A stretch of DNA of 13,795 bases from positions 1-13,795 of the forward strand of contig CAMDAN010000069.1 in assembly GCA_945888535.1 (NCBI GenBank). The letters run 5' to 3'. The DNA is from Bordetella parapertussis (lineage in GTDB: Bacteria > Pseudomonadota > Gammaproteobacteria > Burkholderiales > Burkholderiaceae_C). Positions 1 through 8,101 of this stretch are shown here, in pieces (position 1 is the stretch's first letter; each line of letters begins with the position of its first letter). The notes beneath the pieces were generated by a model. The model saw nothing but the letters and a program-made list of their open reading frames with translations, was not told the DNA's origin and did no database searches. A program made the translations under genes and the position numbers.

Positions 1-176
1 ACCGATTGAATGACCTCGCGAAAGGTCAGCATGCCCACCAAATCGCCGTGCTCCATCACGACCAAAGACCCAATATCGCGCTCAGCCATCAGAGCGGCAG
101 CGTGCGCCAAGGGTTCGTCGGGCTGGGCGGTGTAAAGCGTTCCGCCTTTAACGCGCAAGATATCGCTGACTTTCAT
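1..176 (-). CDS. CBS-domain protein, N-terminal part (runs off the left edge)
   Basis: Reading leftward from an ATG at 176-174, the frame stays open to the window edge and gives 58 complete codons beginning MKVSDILRVKGG. The visible part looks like the first CBS motif: an MKVSDIL start, then an AAALMAERDIGSLVVM helix-strand segment, then GDLVGMLTFREV. CBS pairs bind adenine nucleotides and act as energy or ligand sensors. Small stand-alone two-CBS proteins of about 140 residues are common in betaproteobacteria, and this is probably one, but the second CBS motif and the C-terminus lie outside the window. The start is well supported: AAAGGAG at 188-182 sits 5-6 bases before the ATG. The gene diverges from metY across a 114-bp gap. 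Its partner and ligand cannot be told from the sequence. Confidence 0.85.
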   Translation of the reverse strand, partial: MKVSDILRVKGGTLYTAQPDEPLAHAAALMAERDIGSLVVMEHGDLVGMLTFREVIQS

Positions 177-199
177 AAGGGCTCCTTTAAGGCGGAAGG

Positions 200-219
200 C
201 TGCGACAAGAAGGTCGCAG
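200..219. other. Perfect 7-bp hairpin in the gap between the CBS gene and metY
   Basis: CTGCGAC (200-206) and GTCGCAG (213-219) are exact reverse complements around the loop AAGAAG. On neither strand does a T-run follow, so it is not an intrinsic terminator. It lies 11 bases upstream of the CBS gene's ribosome-binding site. A TATATT on the minus strand (240-235) could be a -10 box, which would place the hairpin at the very 5' end of the CBS mRNA. That role (mRNA stability or a protein site) is only inference. Confidence 0.4.
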
Positions 220-290
220 TTACAGGTTCGCTTGAATATAGCCCACAATGACACCGTTCGACTACACATTATTTAACGGAGAAGTTCCCC

Positions 291-1598
291 ATGACCGGCT
301 ACGCTGACCCCGGATTTGACACCCTTGCCCTGCACGCAGGCGCCACACCCGATGCCACCGGTGCTCGCGCTGTGCCTATCCACCTCACCACATCGTTTGT
401 TTTTGAGTCCAGCGACCAGGCCGCCTCTTTATTTAACCTGGAGCGGGCGGGCCATGTTTACAGCCGCATCAGCAACCCGACCAACGCGGTTTTAGAACAG
501 CGTGTTAGCGCCCTAGAAGGCGGCATCGGCGCTATCACAACAGCCAGTGGGCAAGCGGCTTTGCACTTGGCGATTTGCACCCTGATGGGCGCGGGTTCCC
601 ACATCGTTGCCTCCACAGCCTTGTACGGCGGATCGCACAATTTGCTCCACTACACTCTGCGCCGCTTCGGTATTGAGACTACTTTCGTTAACCCCAACGA
701 CTTAGATGCTTGGCGCGAGGCGGTTCGCCCCAATACGAAATTATTTTTTGGCGAAACGGTGGGCAACCCGGGGCTCGACGTTCTTGATATTGAAGCGGTC
801 AGCGCTATTGCCCACGAGCACGGCGTTCCGCTTTTGGTGGACTCCACCCTCACCTCGCCTTGGCTGATCAAGCCTTTTGATCATGGCGCAGATTTGATTT
901 ATCACTCTGCCACTAAGTTTTTGTCGGGCCACGGAACCGTGGTCGGCGGTATCGTGGTTGACAGCGGCCAGTTTGATTGGGAGCGCTCAGGAAAATTTGC
1001 CGAGCTCAGCCAAGTTTATGCAGGATTTCACAACATGGTGTTTACCGAAGAGAGCACCGTCGGCGCTTTCCTGCTGCGCGCTCGCCGTGAAGGTCTGCGG
1101 GACTTTGGGGCGTGCATGAGTCCGCATACGGCCTGGCTGATACTCCAAGGCATCGAAACGTTACCGTTGCGCATGGCTCGTCACATGGGCAATACCGAGA
1201 GAGTGGTTGAATTTTTGGCCAATCACCCGATGGTCTCGCGCGTGGGGCATCCGATGCTTGAAACCCACACCAGCCACGCATTGGCTAAAAAAATACTGCC
1301 CCGTGGCGCGGGTTCGGTATTTAGCTTTGACATCAAAGGCAGCCGCTTGCAAGGTCAAAAGTTCATTGAAGCCTTGAAAATCTTCAGCCACCTTGCCAAC
1401 GTCGGAGATTGCCGCAGCTTGGTAATTCACCCTGCAAGCACCACGCACTTCCGTATGGATGACGCCGCTTTGGTTAGCGCAGGTATTGGCCCTGGAACCA
1501 TTCGCTTATCGATCGGACTCGAAGACCCAGAAGATCTTTTAGAGGACTTGAAGCGGGCGCTTAAAGCTGCGGAGAAAGCGGCTGAGAAAGCAGCCTAG
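291..1598 (+). CDS. metY: O-acetylhomoserine aminocarboxypropyltransferase (sulfhydrylase)
   Basis: A 435-residue cytosolic PLP enzyme of the Cys/Met metabolism family, the usual length for MetY. The family makes homocysteine from O-acetylhomoserine and sulfide (direct sulfhydrylation in methionine synthesis). Visible features: Y57 and R59 in YSRISNPTN (phosphate contacts from the partner subunit), S86-G87-Q88, Y112 (stacks on PLP), D184 in [10 protein letters not shown], and the Schiff-base lysine K209 in [13 protein letters not shown]375 in [12 protein letters not shown] and R405 in [11 protein letters not shown] fit the substrate-carboxylate site. The start is set by GGAGA at 278-282. The C-terminus ends in an alanine-glutamate-lysine tail ([10 protein letters not shown]) encoded by a 12-bp tandem repeat, which overlaps the end of the convergent flavoprotein gene by 38 bp. 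O-succinylhomoserine or cysteine-synthase-type activity is possible in this family, but HSATKF and the length favour MetY. Confidence 0.93.
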   Translation: MTGYADPGFDTLALHAGATPDATGARAVPIHLTTSFVFESSDQAASLFNLERAGHVYSRISNPTNAVLEQRVSALEGGIGAITTASGQAALHLAICTLMGAGSHIVASTALYGGSHNLLHYTLRRFGIETTFVNPNDLDAWREAVRPNTKLFFGETVGNPGLDVLDIEAVSAIAHEHGVPLLVDSTLTSPWLIKPFDHGADLIYHSATKFLSGHGTVVGGIVVDSGQFDWERSGKFAELSQVYAGFHNMVFTEESTVGAFLLRARREGLRDFGACMSPHTAWLILQGIETLPLRMARHMGNTERVVEFLANHPMVSRVGHPMLETHTSHALAKKILPRGAGSVFSFDIKGSRLQGQKFIEALKIFSHLANVGDCRSLVIHPASTTHFRMDDAALVSAGIGPGTIRLSIGLEDPEDLLEDLKRALKAAEKAAEKAA

Positions 1599-2715
1599 TA
1601 ACCCAGTCAGCAATCGCCATAGAGCTAGTCAATCCCGGCGACTCTATTCCAAACAAGTTCACCAAGCCTGGGACACCATGCGTTTGAGGGCCTTGGATTA
1701 AAAAGTCTGCGGCGGGCGCGTTTGGGCCGCTGATTTTGGGACGAATGCCGGCGTAGCCACTTTGCAAAGCGCCATCCGGCAGGGCCGGCCAGTAAGTGCG
1801 AACGGCTGCGTAAAAAGCGTCGGCTCGGCTCGCATCCACTTGGAAATCGTCTGGGGTATCGACCCACTGAACGTCAGGCCCAAACTTGGCTTGACCACCC
1901 AAGTCCAATGTCAGGTGAACGCCCAAGCCAGCCGATTCAGGAACCGGATAAATTAAATGGCGAAACGGGGCGGCACTACTGAGGGTGAAGTAATTGCCTT
2001 TGGCGTAATAGGCGGTCGGAATGTTTTGGGGCGAAAGGCCTGTGAATTGGTGCGATAAAGCCGGAGCGATCAAACCAGCTGCGTTGATCAAAGTGTGCGA
2101 GGCAAGGACTGATCCGTCTGCCATATAAACCAGGTGCTGAGGGCTAGAAGTTGTGTGTAGGTCCAGTTCGACCGACTTAACCGCTGAATTCAAAACCACC
2201 ATGCCGCCCGCGTTTTCAAGATCGCCTTGAAAGGAGAGCATCAGTCCATGGCTATCCACAATGCCTGTGCCTGGAGACAAAAGCGCAGCAACGCATTTCA
2301 AAGCACCCTCCATCGCCATCGCTTCTTGGGCGCTCAGCCAACGCACATCGGCAACCCCGTTGGCGAGGGCTTGGTCTTGGATCGCTTTTAATTTGGGGAT
2401 TTGGCTAGGCTCGGTCGCCACGATGAGTTTTCCACACAAACAGTGGCCAATGCCGCGCTCTTGGCAGTAAGCGACCAATTGCGCTCGCCCTTGAACGCAC
2501 AAACTTGCTTTGAGTGACCCTGTGGGGTAATACATTCCGGCATGGATCACCTCGCTATTGCGGGCGCTGATGCCGGTTCCGATGGCATTTGCTGCTTCAA
2601 GCACCATGACTTCGCGCCCCTGCAATGCCAACGCCCGGGCCACGGCCAAACCGACCACCCCCGCACCAATGACGATGGCGTCTACGCTATCAATTTCAGA
2701 ATTTTGAGTCACCAC
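1561..2715 (-). CDS. FAD-dependent oxidoreductase, L-2-hydroxyglutarate oxidase/dehydrogenase-like
   Basis: A 384-residue flavoprotein of the DAO superfamily. The Rossmann dinucleotide motif is at residues 17-22 (GAGVVG), followed by an acidic residue at the end of beta2 (VLEAA). The hallmarks of the L-2-hydroxyglutarate dehydrogenase (L2HGDH/LhgO) group are present: [20 protein letters not shown] (51-70), [10 protein letters not shown] (265-274) with FGPD (278-281), and the C-terminal [11 protein letters not shown] (355-365). Enzymes of this group oxidise L-2-hydroxyglutarate to 2-oxoglutarate and pass electrons to oxygen or quinone; the exact substrate is inferred. The start is one of two adjacent GTG codons (2715-2713, 2712-2710). 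No Shine-Dalgarno sequence precedes them, but this places the FAD motif at the usual distance from the N-terminus. The 3' end overlaps metY convergently by 38 bp. No helix for membrane insertion is evident. Confidence 0.85.
   Translation of the reverse strand: MVTQNSEIDSVDAIVIGAGVVGLAVARALALQGREVMVLEAANAIGTGISARNSEVIHAGMYYPTGSLKASLCVQGRAQLVAYCQERGIGHCLCGKLIVATEPSQIPKLKAIQDQALANGVADVRWLSAQEAMAMEGALKCVAALLSPGTGIVDSHGLMLSFQGDLENAGGMVVLNSAVKSVELDLHTTSSPQHLVYMADGSVLASHTLINAAGLIAPALSHQFTGLSPQNIPTAYYAKGNYFTLSSAAPFRHLIYPVPESAGLGVHLTLDLGGQAKFGPDVQWVDTPDDFQVDASRADAFYAAVRTYWPALPDGALQSGYAGIRPKISGPNAPAADFLIQGPQTHGVPGLVNLFGIESPGLTSSMAIADWVTRLLSQPLSPQL
1566..1595 (+). repeat. 12-bp tandem repeat inside the metY / flavoprotein gene overlap
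   Basis: Two and a half copies of a 12-bp unit (GCN-GCN-GAG-AAA) at 1566-1577, 1578-1589 and 1590-1595. On the plus strand they encode Ala-Ala-Glu-Lys repeats at the MetY C-terminus. On the minus strand the same bases encode the Leu-Ser-Gln-Pro-like tail of the convergent flavoprotein. The 12-bp length keeps both frames open. Confidence 0.7.
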
Positions 2716-2800
2716 AATGTCTACGCTTTTAAATCAGTCAATGAAACACGTCGCAATTGGGCACAATACGATGACATGCTTTTTCCACAAGGACCGCACC

Positions 2801-3607
2801 GTGCTCGTTAACGTTAACCAAACCCCTTTGTATGCCTACTCCGCAGGCAAAGCATTCAACCCAAGTCTACCGACTGTGGTGTTTATACACGGCGTTTTGA
2901 ATGACCACAGCGTTTGGATTTTACAAAGTCGGTATTTCGCAAACCACGGTTACAACGTCTTAGCGATTGATTTGCCCGGCCACTGCAAGAGCGCAGGAAA
3001 AGTTCCCGCCAGTGTGGAAGAAGCCGCCCAAACCGTTCTAGCCCTGCTCGATGCACTAGAAATCTCACAAGCCACCTTGATTGGCCACAGTTGGGGGGCT
3101 TTGATTGCGCTTGAGACGAGCGCATCCGCACCCCAACGGGTCAGTCATCTGGCGCTGGTCGGCGTCGCATTTCCGATGAAAGTTTCGCCTGCCTTGTTAG
3201 ATGCTGCGGTAAACGCGCCTATGAAAGGCATTGACATGGTCAATACCTTTTCACAGTCCACTCTCGCCCCGCCCCCGTCGACGCTTGGCCCTGGCACTTG
3301 GCTTTATGGAGGCTCGCGGGCTTTGATGCGTCGGGTTTTGGCGAGTAACAGCGAAGAGAATACTTTTTCTATTGGCTTTAACGCGTGCAACAACTACGCC
3401 AACGGCGAACGCGCTGTCGGCGCAGTGACATGCCCCATCTTGTTTTTAATGGGTGCCAACGACCAAATGACACCCCCCAAAGCCGCGCAAAGTTTGGTTA
3501 AATTGGCCCCACATGCAACGACCGTCACCGTTCAAGCGGGTCACCAATTAATGAGTGAAGCCCCTGACGCAGTGCTGGATGCTTTGCTGCAATTTATAAA
3601 GAAATAA
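2801..3607 (+). CDS. Alpha/beta-fold hydrolase
   Basis: A 268-residue alpha/beta hydrolase. The oxyanion-hole region is FIHGVLNDHSVW (residues 28-39). The nucleophile elbow is GHSWGA with Ser97, and the other triad members are probably Asp221 (GANDQMTPP) and His248 (QAGHQLMSEAP). DLPGHCKS has Cys where most relatives have Gly or Arg nearby. A cap region lies at about 125-190. Family members hydrolyse esters, lactones or C-C bonds; no substrate can be named. The start is chosen at GTG 2801 because AAGGA (2789-2793) lies 7 bases before it and the resulting N-terminus (VNVNQTPLYAY) leads directly into the first beta strand. The frame is open back to an ATG at 2717, but that would add 28 residues with no domain character and leave one base between divergent starts. 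The stop is 3 bp from that of the convergent yihY-type gene. Confidence 0.85.
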   Translation: MLVNVNQTPLYAYSAGKAFNPSLPTVVFIHGVLNDHSVWILQSRYFANHGYNVLAIDLPGHCKSAGKVPASVEEAAQTVLALLDALEISQATLIGHSWGALIALETSASAPQRVSHLALVGVAFPMKVSPALLDAAVNAPMKGIDMVNTFSQSTLAPPPSTLGPGTWLYGGSRALMRRVLASNSEENTFSIGFNACNNYANGERAVGAVTCPILFLMGANDQMTPPKAAQSLVKLAPHATTVTVQAGHQLMSEAPDAVLDALLQFIKK

Positions 3608-3610
3608 GTT

Positions 3611-3639
3611 TTACAAAACCTCTGCAAGCATGCAGGGGT
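3611..3639 (-). terminator. Intrinsic terminator overlapping the 3' end of the yihY-type gene
   Basis: ACCCCTGCA and TGCAGAGGT (minus strand; 3639-3631 and 3626-3618) pair over nine positions with one G-T wobble around the loop TGCT. TTTTG follows immediately and overlaps the TAA stop. The hairpin is therefore built from the last codons of the YihY-type protein. In the plus direction the hairpin is followed only by a weak run (GCTTTAAGG), so termination of the convergent hydrolase transcript is less certain. Confidence 0.65.
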
Positions 3640-4843
3640 GCTTTAAGGTCTTAGACCAAAAATCTCCACCCTGCGGCCCTGAGTACAACAACAAAGCACG
3701 GGCCAAGGGTTCAATCGACGTTTGCGCAGGATCAATCAGTACGACGAAACGGGCGTCACGCTCTTCTGCTTGCTCTTCTTGCAAAAGGCCGATCCAATCA
3801 AGCGCCATCAGGGCTTCTGTCACTGGTTCTAATTGCAAAGAATCAACACTTAAGTGGTCACACAACTGCGCCATCGTTTGGCCTTTAGATAGATGACCGT
3901 CAACTCCTTGCGAACGTGCTAATTGCAGTTGTTGAAGCACCTCTAAAGCCAATTGAAAACGCACACCGGGGCCGACTCTGCGCTTTGGCAGACCCGCCAA
4001 CAAACTGGGTACATGGGCGGTGAGCGCAGCGCCCAACAGAACGATGACCCAAGCTAAGTAAATCCAAACCAATAAAATCGGCAAGGTCGCAAACGCCCCA
4101 TACACCGCAGAGTAGGTGGGCACTTTGGCTAAATACATGGCCAGTATTTTTTTAGCCAGCTCTAAACCCGCCGCGACAAATACCCCGCCCATCCACGCAT
4201 GGCCCCAGCGCACATGGGTATTGGGAACGTAATGAAACATGGTCGCCATACCGGCAGCGACCATTAAAAATTGCACACTATCGAGAATCAAGCTAAACCC
4301 ACCAGGCATACCCAAGACCAAGCCCTTGGATGCCGAAACCGCGTAAGACGTCATGGTCACGCTGGCACCCAATAGCAGCGGTCCCAAGGTCATAGCAGAC
4401 CAATACAACAACAGGCGCTGTCCCATTGAACGAGGCGTTCGAACACGCCAAATACTATTGAGCGTGCGGTCAATCGTAAAAATCAAGGCAAACGCTGTGA
4501 CCGCGAGCGCGGCCAAGCCTGCAGTTCCTAACTTACTGGCTTTACCCGCAAACTGGTTGAGATACCCCAGCACTTGGCGGGCAATGTTGTCTGGTACCAA
4601 ACTCTCGATAAGCCACTTTTGCAGAACGTCTTGAAACTTCGCAAACATGGGGAATGCGGTAAAAATCGCCAGCGCTACCGTTATAAATGGGACCAAGGCG
4701 ATGGTGGTGGTAAAGGTCAGGCTACTGGCGGTCAGACCCAAACGGTCTTCCCGAAAGCGCTCGCGCAGGGTAGAAACCGCATGAAACCACGGCACATGGG
4801 CTACATCTTGGAGCCATTCTTGAAAACGTTGGAATAATCGCAT
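3611..4843 (-). CDS. YihY/BrkB-family inner membrane protein
   Basis: A 410-residue integral membrane protein of the YihY/virulence factor BrkB family (old annotations as ribonuclease BN are wrong for this family). About six hydrophobic segments are visible, near residues 40-62, 104-126, 146-170, 183-204, 215-235 and 246-276. Family landmarks are LTASSLTFTTTIALVPF (37-53), IDRTLNSIWRVR (124-135), HYVPNTHVRWGHAWMGG (204-220) and YSAVYGAFATLPILLVWIYL (244-263). After the last helix comes a soluble tail of about 130 residues resembling the winged-helix-like extension of longer family members. The function is not established. The ATG at 4843 lacks a Shine-Dalgarno sequence. Only 21 bp separate it from the start of the divergent DUF2069 gene, so its promoter must lie in or across that gene. 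Confidence 0.9.
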   Translation of the reverse strand: MRLFQRFQEWLQDVAHVPWFHAVSTLRERFREDRLGLTASSLTFTTTIALVPFITVALAIFTAFPMFAKFQDVLQKWLIESLVPDNIARQVLGYLNQFAGKASKLGTAGLAALAVTAFALIFTIDRTLNSIWRVRTPRSMGQRLLLYWSAMTLGPLLLGASVTMTSYAVSASKGLVLGMPGGFSLILDSVQFLMVAAGMATMFHYVPNTHVRWGHAWMGGVFVAAGLELAKKILAMYLAKVPTYSAVYGAFATLPILLVWIYLAWVIVLLGAALTAHVPSLLAGLPKRRVGPGVRFQLALEVLQQLQLARSQGVDGHLSKGQTMAQLCDHLSVDSLQLEPVTEALMALDWIGLLQEEQAEERDARFVVLIDPAQTSIEPLARALLLYSGPQGGDFWSKTLKHPCMLAEVL

Positions 4844-4849
4844 GGCCGC

Positions 4850-4855
4850 TATGAT
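4850..4855 (+). promoter_or_regulatory. Candidate -10 element for the DUF2069 operon
   Basis: TATGAT at 4850-4855 differs from TATAAT at one position. TTGGAA at 4829-4834 could be the -35, but the 15-bp spacer is shorter than usual. Transcription from it would begin at about 4862, only about three bases before the ATG at 4865, giving a nearly leaderless mRNA. This would fit the absence of a Shine-Dalgarno sequence. Confidence 0.35.
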
Positions 4856-4864
4856 GCCATTGAC

Positions 4865-5272
4865 ATGAAATTACCCGAAAACTTACCCGCTTCTTCCATT
4901 CCCTTGAACCTCCATAACGTCAACCTGAGCCGATGGCTTGCTGTTGGTAGTTTAGTCGGGCTGATCGTACTCAGCGTCGCCTGGGAGCTTTACCTTGCCC
5001 CCATCAAACCCGGCGGCTCCTTGTTAGCGCTTAAAGCCGTGCCTTTGTGTTTCCCTTTGGCGGGCCTGCTTAAAAACCGGATGTACACCTACCGCTGGGT
5101 CAGCCTCATGGTTTGGCTGTATTTCACAGAAGGCGTTGTTCGTGCATACAGCGACCGTGCGCCGAGCAACTACTGGGCTCTGTTGGAAGTCTTTTTGTGT
5201 CTGACTCTCTTTGCAGCTTGCGCGATGCACGTGCGCATTCGTCTGCGCCATGCCAAGGCCATTGCGGTATGA
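4865..5272 (+). CDS. DUF2069 family small membrane protein
   Basis: A 135-residue protein with four likely membrane spans, near residues 24-44, 52-69, 77-95 and 103-123. The sequence VAWELYLAPIKPGGSLLALKAVPL and the YFTEGVVRAYSD segment (86-97) are typical of DUF2069 proteins, which are found in beta- and gammaproteobacteria and have no established function. A basic C-terminus (RIRLRHAK) follows the last helix. The start at 4865 has no Shine-Dalgarno sequence and lies 21 bp from the divergent YihY-type start. The stop overlaps the next gene in an ATGA arrangement (5269-5272), so the two are very probably co-transcribed and translationally coupled. Confidence 0.85.
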   Translation: MKLPENLPASSIPLNLHNVNLSRWLAVGSLVGLIVLSVAWELYLAPIKPGGSLLALKAVPLCFPLAGLLKNRMYTYRWVSLMVWLYFTEGVVRAYSDRAPSNYWALLEVFLCLTLFAACAMHVRIRLRHAKAIAV

Positions 5273-6705
5273 GTACCCCACTATTTTTAGAACAATTGCG
5301 CAGCATCGTTGGCCCTGCCAATGTATTGACCGAGGGCGATTTAACCGGCTACGAGTTGGATTGGCGCAAGCGCGAACGCGGCAAAGCCTTGGCCGTCGTG
5401 AGGCCCAGTTCGACTGAGCAAGTCGCCCAGGTCGTCAAGGCCTGTGTGCAAGCCGCTGTCAGCATCGTTCCGCAGGGCGGTAACACCGGCATGGTGGTCG
5501 GATCCACCCCCGACGCCAGTGGCACCCAAGTGGTTTTAAGCTTGACACGCATGAATGCGATTCGCGCTCTTGACGCTGACAATCTCACGATCACGGTCGA
5601 GGCCGGATGCGTTTTGCAAAACCTACAAGAGGCTTGCGATAAAGCCGGGTTCCTCTTCCCTTTGAGCTTGGCATCGGAAGGAAGTTGCACCATTGGTGGC
5701 AACTTAGGGACCAACGCCGGAGGAACACAGGTCGTGCGCTTTGGTAACACCCGCGAACTCTGCTTAGGCTTAGAAGTCGTCACCGCCCAAGGCGAAGTTT
5801 GGAGCGGGCTCACTGGCTTGCGAAAAGACAATACGGGCTATGACCTGCGCCACTTATTCATAGGATCCGAAGGCACTTTGGGCGTCATTACTGCGGCAAC
5901 GATGCGGCTTTACCCCAGCCCTAAAGCGCAGCTGACTGCGTTTGCCGCCCTGCCGAGTTTGCAAGACGCGGTAACTTTATTGGGCTTGGCACACCAACAC
6001 TTGAGCGCGGGGCTCACTGGTTTTGAAGTGATGGGGCAATTTGCTTTGGGTTTGGTGAAGAAACACTTTCCTGACCAGCGCGTTCCTTTATACGAAACCA
6101 GTCCGTATTGCGTTGTCTTAGAAAATTCAGACAGTGAATCCATGGAACACGCCCGCTCGCAGCTCGAACGCTTGCTCGAAGCGGCCATAGAAAATGGCTG
6201 TGTCAGTGACGCAGTCGTTGCTGAAAGCCTGGCCCAAGCCCGTGCGCTTTGGCATATCCGCGAGAGCATTCCTTTGGCGCAAGCGCAAGAAGGCCTCAAC
6301 ATCAAGCACGATATTTCTATCGCGGTATCCCGTATTCCAGAGTTTGTGGGATTGGCCGATGCGGCGCTTTCTAAAGCGTTTCCTGGAGTAAGACTGGTGA
6401 ACTACGGGCATTTAGGCGATGGCAATTTGCATTACAACGTCCAAGCGCCTTTTGGAGCGGATGCCGAAGTATTTTTGCGTGACCAAGAGGCGCCTATCAA
6501 CGCGGTGGTGTACGCCTTGGTCGATGCATTCAATGGCTCTATTTCGGCCGAACATGGCATTGGCAGCTTAAAGCGCGACACGCTCACCAAACACAAGTCG
6601 CCTGTGGCGTTGGGTTTGATGCGCTCGATTAAATCCGCGCTTGATCCCCATAATCTCTTTAACCCAGGCAGGATGTTGTCCTCACCAGCTGCTTTAGACT
6701 CTTAA
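5269..6705 (+). CDS. FAD-linked oxidase of the D-2-hydroxyglutarate / D-lactate dehydrogenase type
   Basis: A 478-residue flavoprotein with an N-terminal FAD_binding_4 (PCMH) domain and a C-terminal FAD-oxidase domain. FAD contacts are expected at [13 protein letters not shown] (67-79), [16 protein letters not shown] (137-152) and [12 protein letters not shown] (197-208). In the C-terminal domain, IKHDIS (345-350), [11 protein letters not shown] (380-390; H381, H388) and [12 protein letters not shown] (426-437; E428, H429) supply the metal and substrate site of D-2-hydroxyacid dehydrogenases. The family includes D-2-hydroxyglutarate dehydrogenase, D-lactate dehydrogenase and GlcD, and sequence alone does not settle the substrate. 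The start is the ATG of the ATGA overlap with the DUF2069 gene. The open frame reaches back to 5113, but that part lies wholly over the DUF2069 gene in another frame. thyA follows after 31 bp. Confidence 0.9.
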   Translation: MSTPLFLEQLRSIVGPANVLTEGDLTGYELDWRKRERGKALAVVRPSSTEQVAQVVKACVQAAVSIVPQGGNTGMVVGSTPDASGTQVVLSLTRMNAIRALDADNLTITVEAGCVLQNLQEACDKAGFLFPLSLASEGSCTIGGNLGTNAGGTQVVRFGNTRELCLGLEVVTAQGEVWSGLTGLRKDNTGYDLRHLFIGSEGTLGVITAATMRLYPSPKAQLTAFAALPSLQDAVTLLGLAHQHLSAGLTGFEVMGQFALGLVKKHFPDQRVPLYETSPYCVVLENSDSESMEHARSQLERLLEAAIENGCVSDAVVAESLAQARALWHIRESIPLAQAQEGLNIKHDISIAVSRIPEFVGLADAALSKAFPGVRLVNYGHLGDGNLHYNVQAPFGADAEVFLRDQEAPINAVVYALVDAFNGSISAEHGIGSLKRDTLTKHKSPVALGLMRSIKSALDPHNLFNPGRMLSSPAALDS

Positions 6706-6736
6706 GCGCTGCTCCATTCCTTTATTCTTAATTGCA

Positions 6737-7597
6737 ATGTCTCACACCGCCAACACTGACAAGCCCGCTGGACTTCGCCCCATCCGCCAACAATACGAAG
6801 ACCTGCTTCGCCACGCCTATACCCACGGCGTAGAAAAATCAGATCGCACCGGAACAGGAACCAAAAGTGTTTTTGGTTACCAGATGCGCTTTGATCTCAA
6901 TGAAGGCTTTCCGCTGGTCACCACCAAGAAAGTCCACCTGCGCTCCATCATTCAAGAGCTTTTGTGGTTTCTGACGGGTTCGAGTAACAACAACTGGCTC
7001 AAAGAACGCGGCGTATCGATCTGGGATGAATGGGCCGCACCCGACGGTGAGCTCGGGCCGGTCTATGGGGTGCAGTGGCGCAGTTGGCCCACGCCTGACG
7101 GCCGCCACATCGACCAAATCAGCGAACTCATGCAAACCTTGAAATCCAATCCGGATTCACGGCGCATGATCGTGAGTGCTTGGAATGTAGGCGAGTTATC
7201 CAAAATGGCGCTCATGCCTTGCCATGCTTTTTTTCAGTTTTATGTCGCACCCGCAAACGAAGGCAAAAAATCCAAGTTGAGCTGCCAACTTTACCAGCGC
7301 AGCGCTGATATTTTTTTGGGCGTTCCATTCAACATCGCCAGTTACGCCCTGCTCACCCACATGGTGGCGCAGCAATGTGATTTAGACGTGGGTGAATTTA
7401 TCTGGACGGGCGGCGACTGCCACGTTTACAGCAACCACCACACGCAAGTCGAACTTCAACTCAGCCGCCAGCCTTTGGCTTACCCTTCATTGCATATTTT
7501 GAGTCGCCCTGCTTCGATTTTTGACTACACCATGGAAGACTTTGAGGTTCGCGGCTACGAATCCCACCCTGCGATAAAAGCGCCGGTGGCCGTTTAA
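6737..7597 (+). CDS. thyA: Thymidylate synthase
   Basis: A 286-residue enzyme that makes dTMP from dUMP, using methylene-tetrahydrofolate as carbon donor and reductant. Clear ThyA motifs: [19 protein letters not shown] (34-52), ELLWFLTG (74-81), [12 protein letters not shown] (107-118), [12 protein letters not shown] (139-150), the catalytic Cys162 in [23 protein letters not shown] (188-199), and [11 protein letters not shown] (224-234), which lies in the dUMP-binding region. Relative to the 264-residue E. coli enzyme there is an N-terminal extension of about 16 residues and a short basic insert (EGKKSK, 175-180) before the LSCQLYQRS strand; both are common in related bacteria. No Shine-Dalgarno sequence precedes the ATG, and the next in-frame ATG (codon 50) is too far in. 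folA starts 6 bp downstream, so product dihydrofolate is recycled by the next gene. Confidence 0.97.
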   Translation: MSHTANTDKPAGLRPIRQQYEDLLRHAYTHGVEKSDRTGTGTKSVFGYQMRFDLNEGFPLVTTKKVHLRSIIQELLWFLTGSSNNNWLKERGVSIWDEWAAPDGELGPVYGVQWRSWPTPDGRHIDQISELMQTLKSNPDSRRMIVSAWNVGELSKMALMPCHAFFQFYVAPANEGKKSKLSCQLYQRSADIFLGVPFNIASYALLTHMVAQQCDLDVGEFIWTGGDCHVYSNHHTQVELQLSRQPLAYPSLHILSRPASIFDYTMEDFEVRGYESHPAIKAPVAV

Positions 7598-7603
7598 CTT
7601 GTC

Positions 7604-8098
7604 ATGCAACTGCATCTGATTTTTGCTCGCACTGCCAATGGCGTGATTGGTCAAGACAACGCATTGCCCTGGCACTTGCCAGAAGACTTGGCTCACTTCA
7701 AGCGCATAACGCTTGGCTGCCCGGTCATCATGGGGCGAAAAACCTGGGATTCCCTTCCCCCAAAATTCAGGCCTCTGCCCGGACGGCGCAATGTGGTCGT
7801 GTCGCGCCAAACGCACTTTGATGCCCCCGGCGCTGTGCATGCGAACTCCATCCAAGCCGCTTTAGACCTGTGCGCTTCGGATGCACATGTTTGGGTTATT
7901 GGCGGCGCTCAGATGTACGTCCACGCCCTGCCCTTGGCCCACTCGGCTGTAGTCACAGAAATTGATCTGGAATGCCTAGGAGACGCCTTCGCTCCTGCGT
8001 TTGGATCGCACTGGGAAGAAACCCATCGCGAGCGCCACACCTCAGCCCAAGGTTTGGCCTACAGCTTTGTGACTTTGCAAAATACATCATTGAAATAA
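7604..8098 (+). CDS. folA: Dihydrofolate reductase
   Basis: A 164-residue DHFR that reduces dihydrofolate to tetrahydrofolate with NADPH. The N-terminal strand leads into ANGVIGQDNALPWHLPEDLAH (11-31), where Asp28 corresponds to the catalytic acid (Asp27 in E. coli) and W23 lies in the Met20 loop. PVIMGRKTWDSLP (40-52), LPGRRNVVVSR (58-68) and VIGGAQMY (98-105; cofactor glycines 100-101) complete the fold. The length is normal for a chromosomal FolA. It lies 6 bp after thyA and 3 bp before xth. No Shine-Dalgarno sequence is present, so initiation probably depends on coupling to thyA. The first 11 bases around the start, GTCATGCAACT, are identical at the xth start. Confidence 0.96.
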   Translation: MQLHLIFARTANGVIGQDNALPWHLPEDLAHFKRITLGCPVIMGRKTWDSLPPKFRPLPGRRNVVVSRQTHFDAPGAVHANSIQAALDLCASDAHVWVIGGAQMYVHALPLAHSAVVTEIDLECLGDAFAPAFGSHWEETHRERHTSAQGLAYSFVTLQNTSLK

Positions 8099-8101
8099 GT
8101 C

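Noticed and set aside
220..290. A sigma-70 promoter for metY.
   Set aside because: TTGAAT, CACAAT and CATTAT fragments are present, but none pair as -35/-10 at acceptable spacing.
2717..2800. An ATG at 2717 as the start of the hydrolase gene.
   Set aside because: It would leave one base to the divergent GTG start and add 28 residues without homology-like character. GTG 2801 has a proper AAGGA site.
5113..5268. An upstream extension of the FAD-linked oxidase frame.
   Set aside because: It lies inside the DUF2069 gene, and the ATGA junction at 5269 gives the normal family N-terminus.
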